Both the position numbers and the translations under genes were made by a program. This document shows positions 31,829-42,052 of a DNA stretch of 64,000 nucleotides, piece by piece (the first letter of the stretch is position 1; every line of letters starts with the position of its first letter). Origin of the DNA: Priestia abyssalis (GTDB lineage Bacteria > Bacillota > Bacilli > Bacillales > Bacillaceae_H); NCBI RefSeq assembly GCF_002019595.1, contig NZ_KV917369.1:2194417-2258416 (forward strand), given 5' to 3'. The notes below the pieces were generated by a model, which searched no databases, was not told the origin of the DNA, and saw nothing but the letters and a program-made list of their open reading frames with translations.

Positions 31829-34618
31829 GTGAGAAAAATAGCGAGTAGGGTCATATCTGCTGTTTTAACCTTAAAAGACCGTGACTTTTCTTCAAACCTA
31901 AAGCGAGCTTCCGGCGGGGTAAGTGATTTTCAAAGAAAAGTGCAAAAGACTAAAAATGATATCAATGATTTTAAAAATAGCTCTGTAGCAAGTTTTAACG
32001 CAGTAGCTGCTAGTGCGGCAGGCTTAGCTGCAGTGGGGATTGCTGGATTTGGTACAGCGGTAGCTTCAGAGGTTGTTCAGATGGAGAGTGCTTTTAGTCG
32101 TTTGCAGGCAAAGACAGGCGCAACAGGCAAGGAATTAAAAGGACTGCAGTCCACGGTAAAAGAGGTCTTTGCCGGCGGATTTGGCGAGAGTGTAGGCCAG
32201 GTCAGTGGTGATATAGCAACTTTGAATTCTATGTTTAGTGACTTGAATAAGTCTCAAATGAAAACTTTAGCTGAAGGTGCTTACACAATCAGCGATTTGT
32301 GGGGGGCAGAAGTCAAAGAGGTTGGAAAAACCGTAAAAACCATGACAGCAACGTTTAAAGGTTTATCTGAAACGGATGCTATGGACCTAGTAACGACCGC
32401 GTTCAAAAAAACTGGAGATTATTCGGATGATTTATTAGATACTTTCAACGAATACTCGGTTTATTTTGAGAAATTAGGCTTTGATGCAAAAGGATTTACG
32501 AATGTCCTTGTTAAAGGTGCAGAGGCCGGAGCATTCACGATGGATAAGGCAGCGGATGCCATTAAGGAATTTGGAATTCGGAGCATCGATGCAAGTGAAA
32601 CAACCGCCGACGGATTCAAGTTAATTGGGTTAGATGCAGAAAAAATGACAAATAACTTTGCAACCGGTGTGGAAACAGCACAACAAGCATTTGCTGCAAC
32701 GATGGCAGGATTGGCCACCATGAAAGATCCTGTTAAACAAAATGCTGCAGGGGTCGCTTTATTTGGAACACAGTGGGAAGATTTGCGGGAAACTGTTGTG
32801 TTAGCAATGAGTGACGGTACGGATGCAGTCGGTAATTTTAAAGGAGCAACGGCAGAGGCTACCGCGTCAATGCAAGACAACTTCGGTACAAAAATGCTCA
32901 AAGCATGGCGTGAACTCAAATTAGGCATAGCAGAAGTTTTTACCGATAATGGCGGAAAAGAATTTCTAAGTGATCTAGCCGATGCGGCGATGGGATTTTC
33001 TAAAGCAGTTCGTGAAAATGGCGATGTTATCCAGAATGTTGCCATTGGATTGGGGACATTTGTTGGTGTATTAGGTGCTGTCAAAACAGGTGTAGCGTTA
33101 GTGGCAGGTGCACAATGGCTGTGGAATGCAGCGATGGCCGCAAACCCTACATTTTGGGTTGTGACGGGCATATCTGCTTTGATTGCCATAGGTGTTGTTT
33201 TATATCGTAATTGGGACACCATTTCAGCTAAAGGTTCTGCCCTATGGTCCAATGTCAAAGGAAAATTTGGTGATTTAAAAAATAACGTGGTCAATTGGTT
33301 TGGCGAAATGAAAAATAGCGGAACCAAGAAATTTAATGAAATTGTAGAGGGCGCCAAAGCGTTGCCAGGCAAAATCGGAAGTGGTATTAAAGGGACAGCG
33401 AAGTTTGCGATTGCCGGAATTGATTATCTCGGAAATATGATGATTGGTGGATTAGCACGAGGAATCAATGGTGTAACTGGCGGGATCAATTGGGTTTTAG
33501 GGAAAATTGGAGTAGAAAAGAAAATCCCTGAATGGAAACCGAAAAAATATGCAAAAGGAACGAACTATCATCCCGGCGGATTGGCGATTGTTGGTGACGG
33601 AGGCGGACCTGAGTTGATTCGCACACCGAACGGTCAAATTGGCTTATCTCCATCTACCGATACATTAGTAAACCTACCAAGTGGGACGGAGGTTTTGCCT
33701 CATAGAGAAACTCAAATGCTGTTAGCTTCCGGTATGTTGCCAGCCTACAAAAACGGTACGGATAAGGATGGATTGTTGCATAAGGCAAGTTCCTTTGTAA
33801 ATGGAGCTGTAGACAAAGTGAAAGATATGACCTTAGATGTATGGTCGTACCTTTCCAATCCGTCTGCTTTAATGGGAAAAGTGTACGAAAAGTTCATCCC
33901 TGAGATGCCGTCTATAAATGGCGTATTCGGTGACATACTTTCCGGATCAATCAGCATGATTAAAGAGAAAGCAATTGGATTCGTAAAGAAGAAAATGTCC
34001 GATTTTGGTTCGCTTGGAAATTTTAAAAGCGGAATAGCTGCTCCTTCGCAAGTGAAAGCGTGGATTTCTCAAGCTTTAGCCATCACAGGTACACCGATGA
34101 GTTGGATGCCTGCCATGTTGATCAAGGCACAAAAAGAGTCTGGATTTAACCCGAGAGCCATTAACTTATGGGATATCAATGCCAAAAGGGGGACGCCATC
34201 TAAAGGACTATTTCAGACTATTGATCCGACATTCAACGCTTATAAAATGAAGGGCATGAATGATATTTGGAATCCCGTCCATAACGCGGTAGCTGCCATT
34301 CGTTATATTAAGGACCGATACGGAACAGTATTTAACACTCCTGGCATCAAGTCCATGATGCGCGGCGGGGCTTATAGAGGCTACCGAAAGGGAGGTTTTG
34401 TTCCTTCTACCCAAACCGCATGGGTTGGTGAAGAAGGCCCGGAGCTTGTAGAATTGCCGGGTGGTTCGAGAGTGCATAATCACCGAAATAGCATGAGAAT
34501 GACTAATGGTAATGGAACTGTAAACTACTTTACTATTAACATTAACGGCAATAAATCAGTAAATGAAATACTTAATGAACTTATTCCGGAATTGAAAAAA
34601 CGGTTAGCAAACATATAA
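31829..34618 (+). CDS. Tape measure protein with lytic transglycosylase domain
   Basis: 929 residues from GTG 31829. The first part is helical with Ala/Gly-rich stretches and a TP901-type core (QAKTGATGKELKGLQSTVKE). Two hydrophobic segments lie at about 400-460. Two GxEL-type repeats follow (GGPELIRTPNG, EEGPELVELPGG). The C-terminal soluble lytic transglycosylase domain has IKAQKESGFNPRAIN, GLFQTIDPTF and AIRYIKDRYG. It sets tail length and opens peptidoglycan at DNA entry. Confidence 0.92.
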   Translation: MRKIASRVISAVLTLKDRDFSSNLKRASGGVSDFQRKVQKTKNDINDFKNSSVASFNAVAASAAGLAAVGIAGFGTAVASEVVQMESAFSRLQAKTGATGKELKGLQSTVKEVFAGGFGESVGQVSGDIATLNSMFSDLNKSQMKTLAEGAYTISDLWGAEVKEVGKTVKTMTATFKGLSETDAMDLVTTAFKKTGDYSDDLLDTFNEYSVYFEKLGFDAKGFTNVLVKGAEAGAFTMDKAADAIKEFGIRSIDASETTADGFKLIGLDAEKMTNNFATGVETAQQAFAATMAGLATMKDPVKQNAAGVALFGTQWEDLRETVVLAMSDGTDAVGNFKGATAEATASMQDNFGTKMLKAWRELKLGIAEVFTDNGGKEFLSDLADAAMGFSKAVRENGDVIQNVAIGLGTFVGVLGAVKTGVALVAGAQWLWNAAMAANPTFWVVTGISALIAIGVVLYRNWDTISAKGSALWSNVKGKFGDLKNNVVNWFGEMKNSGTKKFNEIVEGAKALPGKIGSGIKGTAKFAIAGIDYLGNMMIGGLARGINGVTGGINWVLGKIGVEKKIPEWKPKKYAKGTNYHPGGLAIVGDGGGPELIRTPNGQIGLSPSTDTLVNLPSGTEVLPHRETQMLLASGMLPAYKNGTDKDGLLHKASSFVNGAVDKVKDMTLDVWSYLSNPSALMGKVYEKFIPEMPSINGVFGDILSGSISMIKEKAIGFVKKKMSDFGSLGNFKSGIAAPSQVKAWISQALAITGTPMSWMPAMLIKAQKESGFNPRAINLWDINAKRGTPSKGLFQTIDPTFNAYKMKGMNDIWNPVHNAVAAIRYIKDRYGTVFNTPGIKSMMRGGAYRGYRKGGFVPSTQTAWVGEEGPELVELPGGSRVHNHRNSMRMTNGNGTVNYFTININGNKSVNEILNELIPELKKRLANI

Positions 34619-34627
34619 GGAGGTTGG

Positions 34628-35053
34628 ATGATGGATATCTTTTTAAGCTTTAATAACCGGGAACAAGTCATTCAACTTCCCGTTGTACCTGCATTTAAAA
34701 TACCGAGTCCGATGAATAATGAAGTTTATTCTACGATTAATCAGGGCGATATCAAATTAATCGGTCAAAGGGGCCTAAAAGCCGTTACGCTAGAATCATA
34801 CTTTCCTGCTAAAGATTATCCGTTTTTACGAGATCGGACACATAAAGGATGGGAATATGTCGAAATCATTGAGGCGTGGAGGGACCTTCGTCGTCCTATT
34901 CGATTGATTATTACCAACACTCCCATTAATTTACCAATGACGATTGAAAACTTTGAGTATGGTCCAAAAGATGGTGATGGTTCAGGTGATGTTTACTACT
35001 CTCTTTCTTTATCCGAATTTAGATTCATCAATTTGGAGACAAAGAAGGTGTAA
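34628..35053 (+). CDS. Baseplate/tail protein (XkdP N-terminal-like)
   Basis: 141 residues after AGGAGG; two adjacent ATG codons at 34628 and 34631. Sequence such as LQLPVVPAF-like IQLPVVPAFKIPSP and GWEYVEIIEAWRDLRRPIR fits the small tail protein that follows the tape measure in PBSX-like tails. A LysM part is absent. Confidence 0.65.
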   Translation: MMDIFLSFNNREQVIQLPVVPAFKIPSPMNNEVYSTINQGDIKLIGQRGLKAVTLESYFPAKDYPFLRDRTHKGWEYVEIIEAWRDLRRPIRLIITNTPINLPMTIENFEYGPKDGDGSGDVYYSLSLSEFRFINLETKKV

Positions 35054-35055
35054 GG

Positions 35056-36024
35056 ATGGCTCATGAGTTGTGGGTAGTGAAAAATAGTACCATGACCAAT
35101 ATTACGCCTTTAGTTGGTTCACTTAGTTGGAGAAGCAATAAAGATGAGCTGGGGGATGAGGTTTCTTTTAATATCGCCATTAATGATGAGTATTTTCCTG
35201 TAAACCCATGTAAATTAGGAGACGTAGTGGTCTTGAAAAATAAAGAAGAAATTACAAGGTGTATTCTTGTAGAGGAAAACAGAAATGGAAGAAGTCCTAT
35301 TCAGTATGCAGCTTTTGATTATGCCTTTTATCTAAACAAATCGAATGCCATTTATCAATTTAATAAAATGAGGGCTGATCAGGCGATTAAGAAAATAGCA
35401 TCTGATTTTAATGTCCCTGTTGGAAATGTTACTTCAATGCCTACTATAATCAATAAGATTTACAACAGTAAAAAAGTAAGTGAAATTATTAAGGACATCC
35501 AAACATTGGTGGAACAAGATCAGGGACAAAAATACCTCATGGAAATGAGACGAGGAAAGCTGTTTATTGAAAAGCAGAGGGATTTAATCGTGAAGGGTTC
35601 TTTTCAACTCCCTCCTTACACCATTGAAGATGTGACAAGGGTCGTGTCCGATCCGAGTCGGAGAAGAAGCATTGTTGACATGAAAAATATCATTCAGATT
35701 GTATCTGGGGACAAATTGATTACACAAGTTTCTAATGATGTTCTGGTTAATCAATACGGGAGATTGCAAGAGGTTATATCTATTGATGAAAATGAAGTTT
35801 CTAAAGCGAAAAACATTGCTCAAAACCATTTGAAGAATTTAGCAAAGGTACTGGAAGAGAGCAGTGTGGAATTGCTTGGTGACGATAATTTTCGGGCAGG
35901 GAGGTTATTTGAGATTGCTGAACCCACTACCGGATTAAAAGGTACTTACTTAATCAAAGATGTGAATCACACCGTTTTTAAAGGGATTCACAAAATGACA
36001 GTGGGATTGGAGGTGGCAGGATGA
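35056..36024 (+). CDS. Baseplate hub protein (XkdQ-like, gpD family)
   Basis: 322 residues. The middle (VPVGNVTSMPTIINKIYNSK, MRRGKLFIEKQRDLI) and the C-terminal LFEIAEPTTGLKGTYLIKDV match XkdQ/late-control D-type hub proteins that surround the tail tip. Overlaps the next gene. Confidence 0.82.
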   Translation: MAHELWVVKNSTMTNITPLVGSLSWRSNKDELGDEVSFNIAINDEYFPVNPCKLGDVVVLKNKEEITRCILVEENRNGRSPIQYAAFDYAFYLNKSNAIYQFNKMRADQAIKKIASDFNVPVGNVTSMPTIINKIYNSKKVSEIIKDIQTLVEQDQGQKYLMEMRRGKLFIEKQRDLIVKGSFQLPPYTIEDVTRVVSDPSRRRSIVDMKNIIQIVSGDKLITQVSNDVLVNQYGRLQEVISIDENEVSKAKNIAQNHLKNLAKVLEESSVELLGDDNFRAGRLFEIAEPTTGLKGTYLIKDVNHTVFKGIHKMTVGLEVAG

Positions 36025-36311
36025 GTGACTCTATAACTGAATTAGCGTTACTGTTCAAAGAAAGAGACAATCCTGGGATACCTTCCGTTACAACGGGGAT
36101 TGTATTATCTCCACTTCCAGATATTATAGTGAAATTGAATGATTTCATTACGTTGTATAAAAATAATATCATTGTTGCAGAGCATATTTATAGTCACTAT
36201 GAGCATCAAAATCCTTTGAGATGGCTTAATATCGGAGATGAAGTCATAATTATACCCACAGTCGATGAACAACTGTATTTTATGTTGGACAAGGCTAGGA
36301 GGATGGTATGA
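36021..36311 (+). CDS. DUF2577 baseplate protein (XkdR-like)
   Basis: 96 residues: RDNPGIPSVTTGIVLSPLPD, then LNIGDEVIIIPTVDEQLYFM near the end, typical of DUF2577 tail proteins. Its position between the hub and DUF2634 genes is conserved in PBSX-like phages. Confidence 0.8.
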   Translation: MSDSITELALLFKERDNPGIPSVTTGIVLSPLPDIIVKLNDFITLYKNNIIVAEHIYSHYEHQNPLRWLNIGDEVIIIPTVDEQLYFMLDKARRMV

Positions 36312-36745
36312 TGCTACCTAAGATAACAGAATTGGAATTTAATATCGAACAAACTGAGACTGTACCGAAAATAGGTAAGTCTTTTTTATTTGATTTTGAA
36401 AAAGGCGAGTTTGTTTTGGAAAATGGAAAAATGGTTGAGCTGCATGGAATTGATGCCTTGAAAATGTGGATTGAAAAAGTGATTCAAACAGAAAAATTCC
36501 GATTTGAAATTTATGAGGGAATCGATTATGGGGTAACGATTGAGGATTTAATCGGGTCCAATTTACCGAGGGCCTTTATTGAAGCAGAGATTAAAAGAGA
36601 GGTTACGTCATCACTTGAAACTCATCCCTATATACAAGACATTACAAATTGGCAATTTGTAAGGAATGGTAAACGGATGAGCGTGAAATTCCAAGTCATC
36701 ACCGTTGATGGGGCCTTTGATCAGGGGGTGAACTTAGTTGCCTAA
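36308..36745 (+). CDS. DUF2634 baseplate protein (XkdS-like, gp25 family)
   Basis: 145 residues with YEGIDYGVTIEDLIGSNLP and MSVKFQVITVDG, the gp25-like wedge fold of DUF2634. Overlaps both neighbours. It joins the sheath start and the baseplate J protein. Confidence 0.82.
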   Translation: MMLPKITELEFNIEQTETVPKIGKSFLFDFEKGEFVLENGKMVELHGIDALKMWIEKVIQTEKFRFEIYEGIDYGVTIEDLIGSNLPRAFIEAEIKREVTSSLETHPYIQDITNWQFVRNGKRMSVKFQVITVDGAFDQGVNLVA

Positions 36746-37784
36746 AACAAAAGAAGAAATCCATAGTGATATGTTGAACGATGTATCGGACGATTACGAG
36801 AAACTACCAGGAAGCTTTGTGTATGATACAACCAAAGCCTCGGCGGTTGAATTGGAAAAGGTGTACGAAGAAATTAGTACTGTTGAAGCCAAACAGGATA
36901 TTGAAAACTTGTCGGGTGATGAACTGGAACAACGGGTATACGAGCGGACAGGGCAAAGAAGGCATCAAGCCACTCGAACAACTACTCCTGTCATCGTCAA
37001 AGGGCAAGTCGGGGCACCTATTAATATAGGTGATAAAGTTGCGGCCGGATCTGTTTATTATAGTTTCGTAGAATCGAAAGTGATTGATAGTACGGGACAG
37101 GCTACTGTCTTGGTTGAATGCGATATACCGGGGACTATCGGGAATACACCGGCCCATACCATTACGAGCTTCCCCGTTACACTGCAGGGTTTGACGTCTG
37201 TTACGAATCTAGAGGATGCTACAAATGGATATAACGCTGAAACTGATGAAGCCTTACTCAATCGTTACTACGAATATCTACAAGCGCCGGCCACCAGTGG
37301 AAATAAAGCGCACTATCGTATTTGGGCGAAAGAAGTAGTCGGCGTGGGGGATGCTAAGGTATTTCCTACATGGAGCGGTGGAGGGACTGTCAAAGTTGTT
37401 ATCATTGATGCTAATAAACGGGCGGCATCCGAAGAATTGATAACAGCCGTTTACAATCACATCGAAGAAAGCAGGCCGATTGGAGCGTCCGTAACCGTTA
37501 TAAGCGCTACAGAAAAGCCGATTGATGTGTCTGCGAACATCGTCCTGGCTAACACCTTTACAATTGGTCAAGTTCAGGCAGCCTTTGAACAGTCATTAAT
37601 TAAGCAGTTTGCCGATATCGCCTTTAAAGAAACATACGCGTCCTATGCAAAAATAGGGAATCTCCTATTAGATACCCCTGGTGTTGGTGATTATTCTGAT
37701 CTTCTTTTGAATAATGGCATAGCCAATATTTTATTGGGTGACGAAGAAATCCCTGTCTTAAACACCGTAACATTGGGGGTGTAA
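36738..37784 (+). CDS. Baseplate J-like protein (XkdT-like)
   Basis: 348 residues from TTG 36738. Baseplate_J signatures are ELEQRVYERTGQRR, ATNGYNAETDEALLNRYYEY and WAKEVVGVGDAKVFPTWSGGG. It is the main wedge component of a contractile baseplate. Confidence 0.92.
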   Translation: MPKTKEEIHSDMLNDVSDDYEKLPGSFVYDTTKASAVELEKVYEEISTVEAKQDIENLSGDELEQRVYERTGQRRHQATRTTTPVIVKGQVGAPINIGDKVAAGSVYYSFVESKVIDSTGQATVLVECDIPGTIGNTPAHTITSFPVTLQGLTSVTNLEDATNGYNAETDEALLNRYYEYLQAPATSGNKAHYRIWAKEVVGVGDAKVFPTWSGGGTVKVVIIDANKRAASEELITAVYNHIEESRPIGASVTVISATEKPIDVSANIVLANTFTIGQVQAAFEQSLIKQFADIAFKETYASYAKIGNLLLDTPGVGDYSDLLLNNGIANILLGDEEIPVLNTVTLGV

Positions 37785-37787
37785 TAA

Positions 37788-38201
37788 ATGCCTTATCCAG
37801 ACGAAATAGATAAGTTTAACGAAAAATTAAATAAGAGTGATGTTCCGTATGTCATCGAGGAAGAAGTTACACTGGTTAACGGGATATATGAGGGCATGCT
37901 TATTCACGATAACATTATCGATTCGAGTGTCCGGGTGTATACGGGAAGTAAGTTGACGGGCGAAAAGATTGATAATTTTATCTTGTCCATACCGGCTAAT
38001 ACGGACTGGAAAAGGTCAATCAAGATTTTTTCAAATGCTGAAAAGTTATATGTCACTTACGAAAGTTATGGCGATCAAGTTGAAGCGGAGGATATTAACC
38101 TATTACAAGAAAGTGTTGTGGCAACCCAGGCAGAGGTTGAACGATACAAAAAACATGGAATTATAGATGGAGGGACTTTTGTACATGCCTCAAACGATTA
38201 A
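37788..38201 (+). CDS. Baseplate or fibre-attachment protein, 137 residues
   Basis: Begins 3 bases after the J gene stop. Contains a beta-rich part (VRVYTGSKLTGEKIDNFIL) and a helical C-terminus. It lies between baseplate and fibre genes, so a linking role is likely. No family certain. Confidence 0.6.
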   Translation: MPYPDEIDKFNEKLNKSDVPYVIEEEVTLVNGIYEGMLIHDNIIDSSVRVYTGSKLTGEKIDNFILSIPANTDWKRSIKIFSNAEKLYVTYESYGDQVEAEDINLLQESVVATQAEVERYKKHGIIDGGTFVHASND

Positions 38202-39186
38202 AATCAAACGCGGCACAAAGGCGCAACTGGATGCATATGGCCCTTTACTGCAAGGAGAAATGGGCTTTTGTACGGATACAAAAGAAATCTTTATAGGAGA
38301 TGGTTCCTTAAATACTCTCGTAGGAAGAGTGATGTCGGGCACATTGGCAGCTCGACCAACAGCAAGTGTACAGGGACGGATATATTATGTGACAAGCGGC
38401 TCAGAAGCCGGTTATATCTTTTTAGATGATGGTACGGCGTGGAAAAAGATGAATGTCTTAACCCTAGATGATTTACCGGATGGTGCAACATATGGCCGAG
38501 TAAAAAAAGCAGATTTATCAAATGGAAGCGTCAATAAGGTTTCTGACGGTACCAATACTAAGACGGCAAAAGAAATAAAGGATCACATTGATGATGTTAC
38601 ACAACACAGGAAAATCAACGACTCTTCCACAAGTACAACTGATTTATGGTCCGCGCAAAAAATAAATACAGAGATCTATAATGCTATCAGAGGGTTAGAG
38701 TGGCAAGACAGTGTTATATCAAAAACAACATCGGTACCTCCAACGTCTCCTGTGGCCAATGATCGTTATTTAATCCCATCCAATGCAACGGGGGCATGGT
38801 CCGGAAAAGCTGATCAGATTGCCCATTATAATGGATCAGCCTGGGAATACTACTCGCCAGCAAAAGGCTGGAGCGTTTATATTGATAGTGAGAATAAGAA
38901 CTATGTCTACAACGGATCAGCATGGGTACGGAGCGGAGAAGCGAATCAGAACATCATTGCCGGCAATGGATTGACTGGAGGCGGGCAAGGGGACTCTGTC
39001 ACTTTGACAGTAGGTGCTGGGAACGGCATCACTGTGGCTTCCACTAGTGTAAGTGCCAAAGCGGGGAAAGGAATCGTTGTCAATTCAACCGGAATTGAAT
39101 CAAACATTGACGGGGTAAGCATTGTGTATGATTCTGCAAATGGGAATCGGCTGATGGTCGGCGCCGTTGATGGAGGCTCGTTCTAG
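38185..39186 (+). CDS. Tail fibre-type protein with Mtd-like N-terminus and DUF2793 core
   Basis: 333 residues from ATG 38185, 10 bases after GGAGGG (38169-38174). The start TIKIKRGTKAQLDAYGPLLQ plus GEMGFCTDTKEIFIGDG resembles the Mtd_N attachment module. The DUF2793 stretch has EWQDSVISKTTSVPP, DRYLIPSNATG and WEYYSPAKGWSVYI. A glycine-rich repeat tail follows. It probably contacts the host surface. Confidence 0.72.
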   Translation: MPQTIKIKRGTKAQLDAYGPLLQGEMGFCTDTKEIFIGDGSLNTLVGRVMSGTLAARPTASVQGRIYYVTSGSEAGYIFLDDGTAWKKMNVLTLDDLPDGATYGRVKKADLSNGSVNKVSDGTNTKTAKEIKDHIDDVTQHRKINDSSTSTTDLWSAQKINTEIYNAIRGLEWQDSVISKTTSVPPTSPVANDRYLIPSNATGAWSGKADQIAHYNGSAWEYYSPAKGWSVYIDSENKNYVYNGSAWVRSGEANQNIIAGNGLTGGGQGDSVTLTVGAGNGITVASTSVSAKAGKGIVVNSTGIESNIDGVSIVYDSANGNRLMVGAVDGGSF

Positions 39187-39198
39187 GAGGTGTGACTT

Positions 39199-39786
39199 AT
39201 GCCGCGAAAGGCTTTAATACAAGTAAGGCGCGGACCGGAAGCGAACATTAATACGCTTGCTGTAGGGGAGCTTGGCTTTTGTACGGATACGCAAAAACTT
39301 TATATTGGTACTACAAGTGGAAATGTCCTGTTGGTCGCTGCACAGACGGTAGGGGATATGCTAAAGAGTATCTACGACACTAGTAATAACGGAAAAGTTG
39401 ATGTAGCAGAAAGTGCAGATAGCGTTGCATGGGTCGGTGTTACAGGGAAGCCCAGTACATTTCCTCCGAGCACTCATACGCATGATAGGTTAGCTGTTAC
39501 TGATACAAGAAGTGCTAATACTGCCCCTGCTGATTATGATAAAGAGCTTAAAGTTGAATTTAAATATCGTTCGACTATTAGTGCTCCAGGTACTGCGACT
39601 TATGGTGGTTTAATCACCTTAGCTCCATGGAGCGATGGCTCTGGCGGCCATGCTACCCAAATATTTGCAAGTTCTGATGGTTTATTTATTAGGCGAGCAA
39701 GTTTAGATGCAACTTCATGGGGAACTTGGGAAGCCATACTCACCGATAAAAAAGCAATCACCTGGAACGATCTGAAAGGGGTGTAA
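39199..39786 (+). CDS. Second fibre protein: Mtd-like N-terminus plus pyocin-knob domain
   Basis: 195 residues. The N-terminus (IQVRRGPEANINTLAVGE then LGFCTDTQKLYIG) repeats the module of the gene before it. The C-terminal part (SWGTWEAIL) ends like a pyocin-knob repeat. AGGAGGTG precedes ATG 39199. The shared N-terminus suggests both fibres dock on the same baseplate site or derive from duplication. Confidence 0.7.
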   Translation: MPRKALIQVRRGPEANINTLAVGELGFCTDTQKLYIGTTSGNVLLVAAQTVGDMLKSIYDTSNNGKVDVAESADSVAWVGVTGKPSTFPPSTHTHDRLAVTDTRSANTAPADYDKELKVEFKYRSTISAPGTATYGGLITLAPWSDGSGGHATQIFASSDGLFIRRASLDATSWGTWEAILTDKKAITWNDLKGV

Positions 39787-39789
39787 ACG

Positions 39790-40392
39790 TTGTACGGTAA
39801 CTATTTATACGGAACTTTAGCCTACAGTGACACTCCAACAGACGAGGATCTTAACCAGTTTATCCCTACTCTAATGCCGTACTTACCGCCTTATTATTAC
39901 CGCAGCCGATTAATGAAAGCCATACAAGAATCGAATGCGAAGGAAATAGCCAAGGTGCGCTATACCATAAACAATGTTAAGTTGCAGCAATCTATTGATA
40001 CAGCTACACGGGGATTAATATGGTGGGAAAGAGATTTAGGAATCAAAACAGATTTGTCTAAGCCCGATGTATTCAGGCGAGAAATCATCAAAGCGAAATT
40101 ACGAGGACGAGGCACTGTCACCAAAAAATTAATCAAGAATACGGCAGAGTCATTCGCCAATGCCGAAGTTGACGTGATTGAGCATCCCTCTGAATATTCT
40201 TTTACTATCAAATTCATCGGTATAAAGGGTATCCCTCCCAACATGGCGGGATTAATGGAAACGATTGAAAATATTAAGCCTGCTCACCTGCTTTACCATT
40301 TTGAGTACACATATACATGGTGGGAGAAATTAAAGGAATTAACGTGGGAAGATGCTCGTCCTAAAACGTGGAATGATTTAAGAGTTTACTAG
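39790..40392 (+). CDS. DUF2313 tail protein (XkdU/YmfQ-like)
   Basis: 200 residues from TTG 39790. The pattern FIPTLMPYLPPYYYRSRLM and ATRGLIWWERDLGIKTD followed by RREIIKAKLRGRGTVTKK is typical of DUF2313. It is unusual that fibre genes precede it; in PBSX xkdU follows xkdT directly, so a fibre cassette seems to have been inserted between. Confidence 0.82.
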   Translation: MYGNYLYGTLAYSDTPTDEDLNQFIPTLMPYLPPYYYRSRLMKAIQESNAKEIAKVRYTINNVKLQQSIDTATRGLIWWERDLGIKTDLSKPDVFRREIIKAKLRGRGTVTKKLIKNTAESFANAEVDVIEHPSEYSFTIKFIGIKGIPPNMAGLMETIENIKPAHLLYHFEYTYTWWEKLKELTWEDARPKTWNDLRVY

Positions 40393-40407
40393 AAAGGAGA
40401 TTGGGAT

Positions 40408-42027
40408 ATGCAATATACGGGAAACTATAATCTGAAAAAGCCTGAAGGCACAGACGTTGTCAATATTCAAGATTTTAATGATAATGCTGACATAATTGAT
40501 ACCCAGTTGAAAAGTTTGAATGACACTAAAGTAACAGTCGTGCCTGGTAAAGGTCTATCCACCAACGATTACACCACAACCGAAAAAAATAAATTAGCTG
40601 GGATTGCAGAGAATGCAAATAATTACACTCATCCAACATCTCATCCAGCTGCCATGATTACCGAAGATTCTAGTCATCGTTTTGTAACAGATACAGAAAA
40701 AGCGACCTGGAATGGAAAAGCTTCTACAGCCGTTGCGACACCCTCTGCAAACGGTTTAATGAGTGCGGCCGACAAGGATAAATTGAATAACATTGCAGCA
40801 GGAGCGCAAGTAAACCAAAATGCTTTTTCTAATGTAAAGGTGGGAACAACAACGGTATCGGCGGATAGCACGACAGACACACTAGAGCTTGTCGCCGGAA
40901 GCAATATTGCACTTACATTAGACACAGCAAACGATAAGGTGACAATCGCTACAGTGTCAGGTCTAGAAACTACGGTCGGATCTCAAGCGAAAGCGGATCA
41001 AGCGGAAGTAAATGCGAAAGCATACGCCATGAATATGGTAGCAACGGGCTCATCATCTGACCCAAACACTACACAAGAAGCATACATTCTGACCAATCAT
41101 GCAAACAGTCCTGGTGGGGGCAACTATTGGCATATCTTGACGCTGTTCTATAGTACAAAGACCGATAACAGAGCACAAATAGCTGTTCAGTACAATAACG
41201 GTACATCGCTGTGTATACGAAGCCGTTATGGTGGCGTTTGGACAGAATGGACGCCAATAGCTTCAACCTCTGATAAAGTAGCTTCGGCTTCGAAGCTGGC
41301 AACGCCTAGAACCATAGCGTTGGGCGGGGACTTATCAGGTTCCGCGTCTTTTGACGGCTCAGCCAACCTCACCATTATTGCAACAGTTGCAGATGACAGC
41401 CACGCTCACGTCATTTCTAACATCGACGGTTTGCAAGCTGCTCTTGACGGGAAGCTGGGTACGACAGCAAACGCGGCTTCAGCTTCCAAGCTGGCAACAG
41501 CTAGAACGTTCACATTAGGCGGCGACCTTATGGGTTCTGTATCCTTTGACGGTTCTGCAAACGTGACACTTACGGCTACGGTTGTAGATGGTAGCCATAA
41601 TCACGTTATCAGTAACATTGATGGACTGCAGGCAACTTTGGATGGAAAGCTCAGTACAGCAGGTGGGGCTATCACAGGAAGCTTGACCGTAGGTGGTTCC
41701 CGTGTACTAACAACAGCAGACGAAGGCACAGGCGCGGGTCTTGATGCTGATACGGTTGATGGATACCATGCTTCAGAGTTTGCAAAAGCAACGCATACAC
41801 ATACCGCCACCGATTTACCAAGTGCCAGTACATCTGCACAAGGTGTTGTACAGTTATCAACGTCTGTATCCAGTACAAGCACGACGACTGCATCTACGTC
41901 AAGTGCAGTAAAATTAGCGTATGATAAAGCTGTATCAGCGGAGCAAAAAGCAGTGGATGCTTCAAGTGATGGAATCATAAGCGGTATAACTACTAATATA
42001 TCCTATTTGCTGATGATGGGATTATAG
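40408..42027 (+). CDS. Long tail fibre with tandem repeats
   Basis: 539 residues. An N-terminal phage-tail motif region is followed by a pyocin-knob domain (about 210-290; YGGVWTEWTPI). Two tandem units of about 63 residues follow (ASKLATPRTIALGGDLSGS and ASKLATARTFTLGGDLMGS, each ending NIDGLQAxLDGKL). Then come VDGYHASEFAKATHTH and a Ser/Thr-rich end. Repeated beta units and the VDGYHA motif are typical of receptor-binding fibres. Confidence 0.82.
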   Translation: MQYTGNYNLKKPEGTDVVNIQDFNDNADIIDTQLKSLNDTKVTVVPGKGLSTNDYTTTEKNKLAGIAENANNYTHPTSHPAAMITEDSSHRFVTDTEKATWNGKASTAVATPSANGLMSAADKDKLNNIAAGAQVNQNAFSNVKVGTTTVSADSTTDTLELVAGSNIALTLDTANDKVTIATVSGLETTVGSQAKADQAEVNAKAYAMNMVATGSSSDPNTTQEAYILTNHANSPGGGNYWHILTLFYSTKTDNRAQIAVQYNNGTSLCIRSRYGGVWTEWTPIASTSDKVASASKLATPRTIALGGDLSGSASFDGSANLTIIATVADDSHAHVISNIDGLQAALDGKLGTTANAASASKLATARTFTLGGDLMGSVSFDGSANVTLTATVVDGSHNHVISNIDGLQATLDGKLSTAGGAITGSLTVGGSRVLTTADEGTGAGLDADTVDGYHASEFAKATHTHTATDLPSASTSAQGVVQLSTSVSSTSTTTASTSSAVKLAYDKAVSAEQKAVDASSDGIISGITTNISYLLMMGL

Positions 42028-42052
42028 GTAATCAAAAAAGGGGGGGATTTTA

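Noticed and set aside
32461..33372. Long minus-strand ORF of 303 codons
   Set aside because: Lies wholly inside the tape-measure gene, has no ribosome site and shows low-complexity composition typical of an opposite-strand shadow.
41280..41680. CRISPR or minisatellite from tandem repeats
   Set aside because: The repeat is in frame and encodes two fibre domains; no spacer logic.
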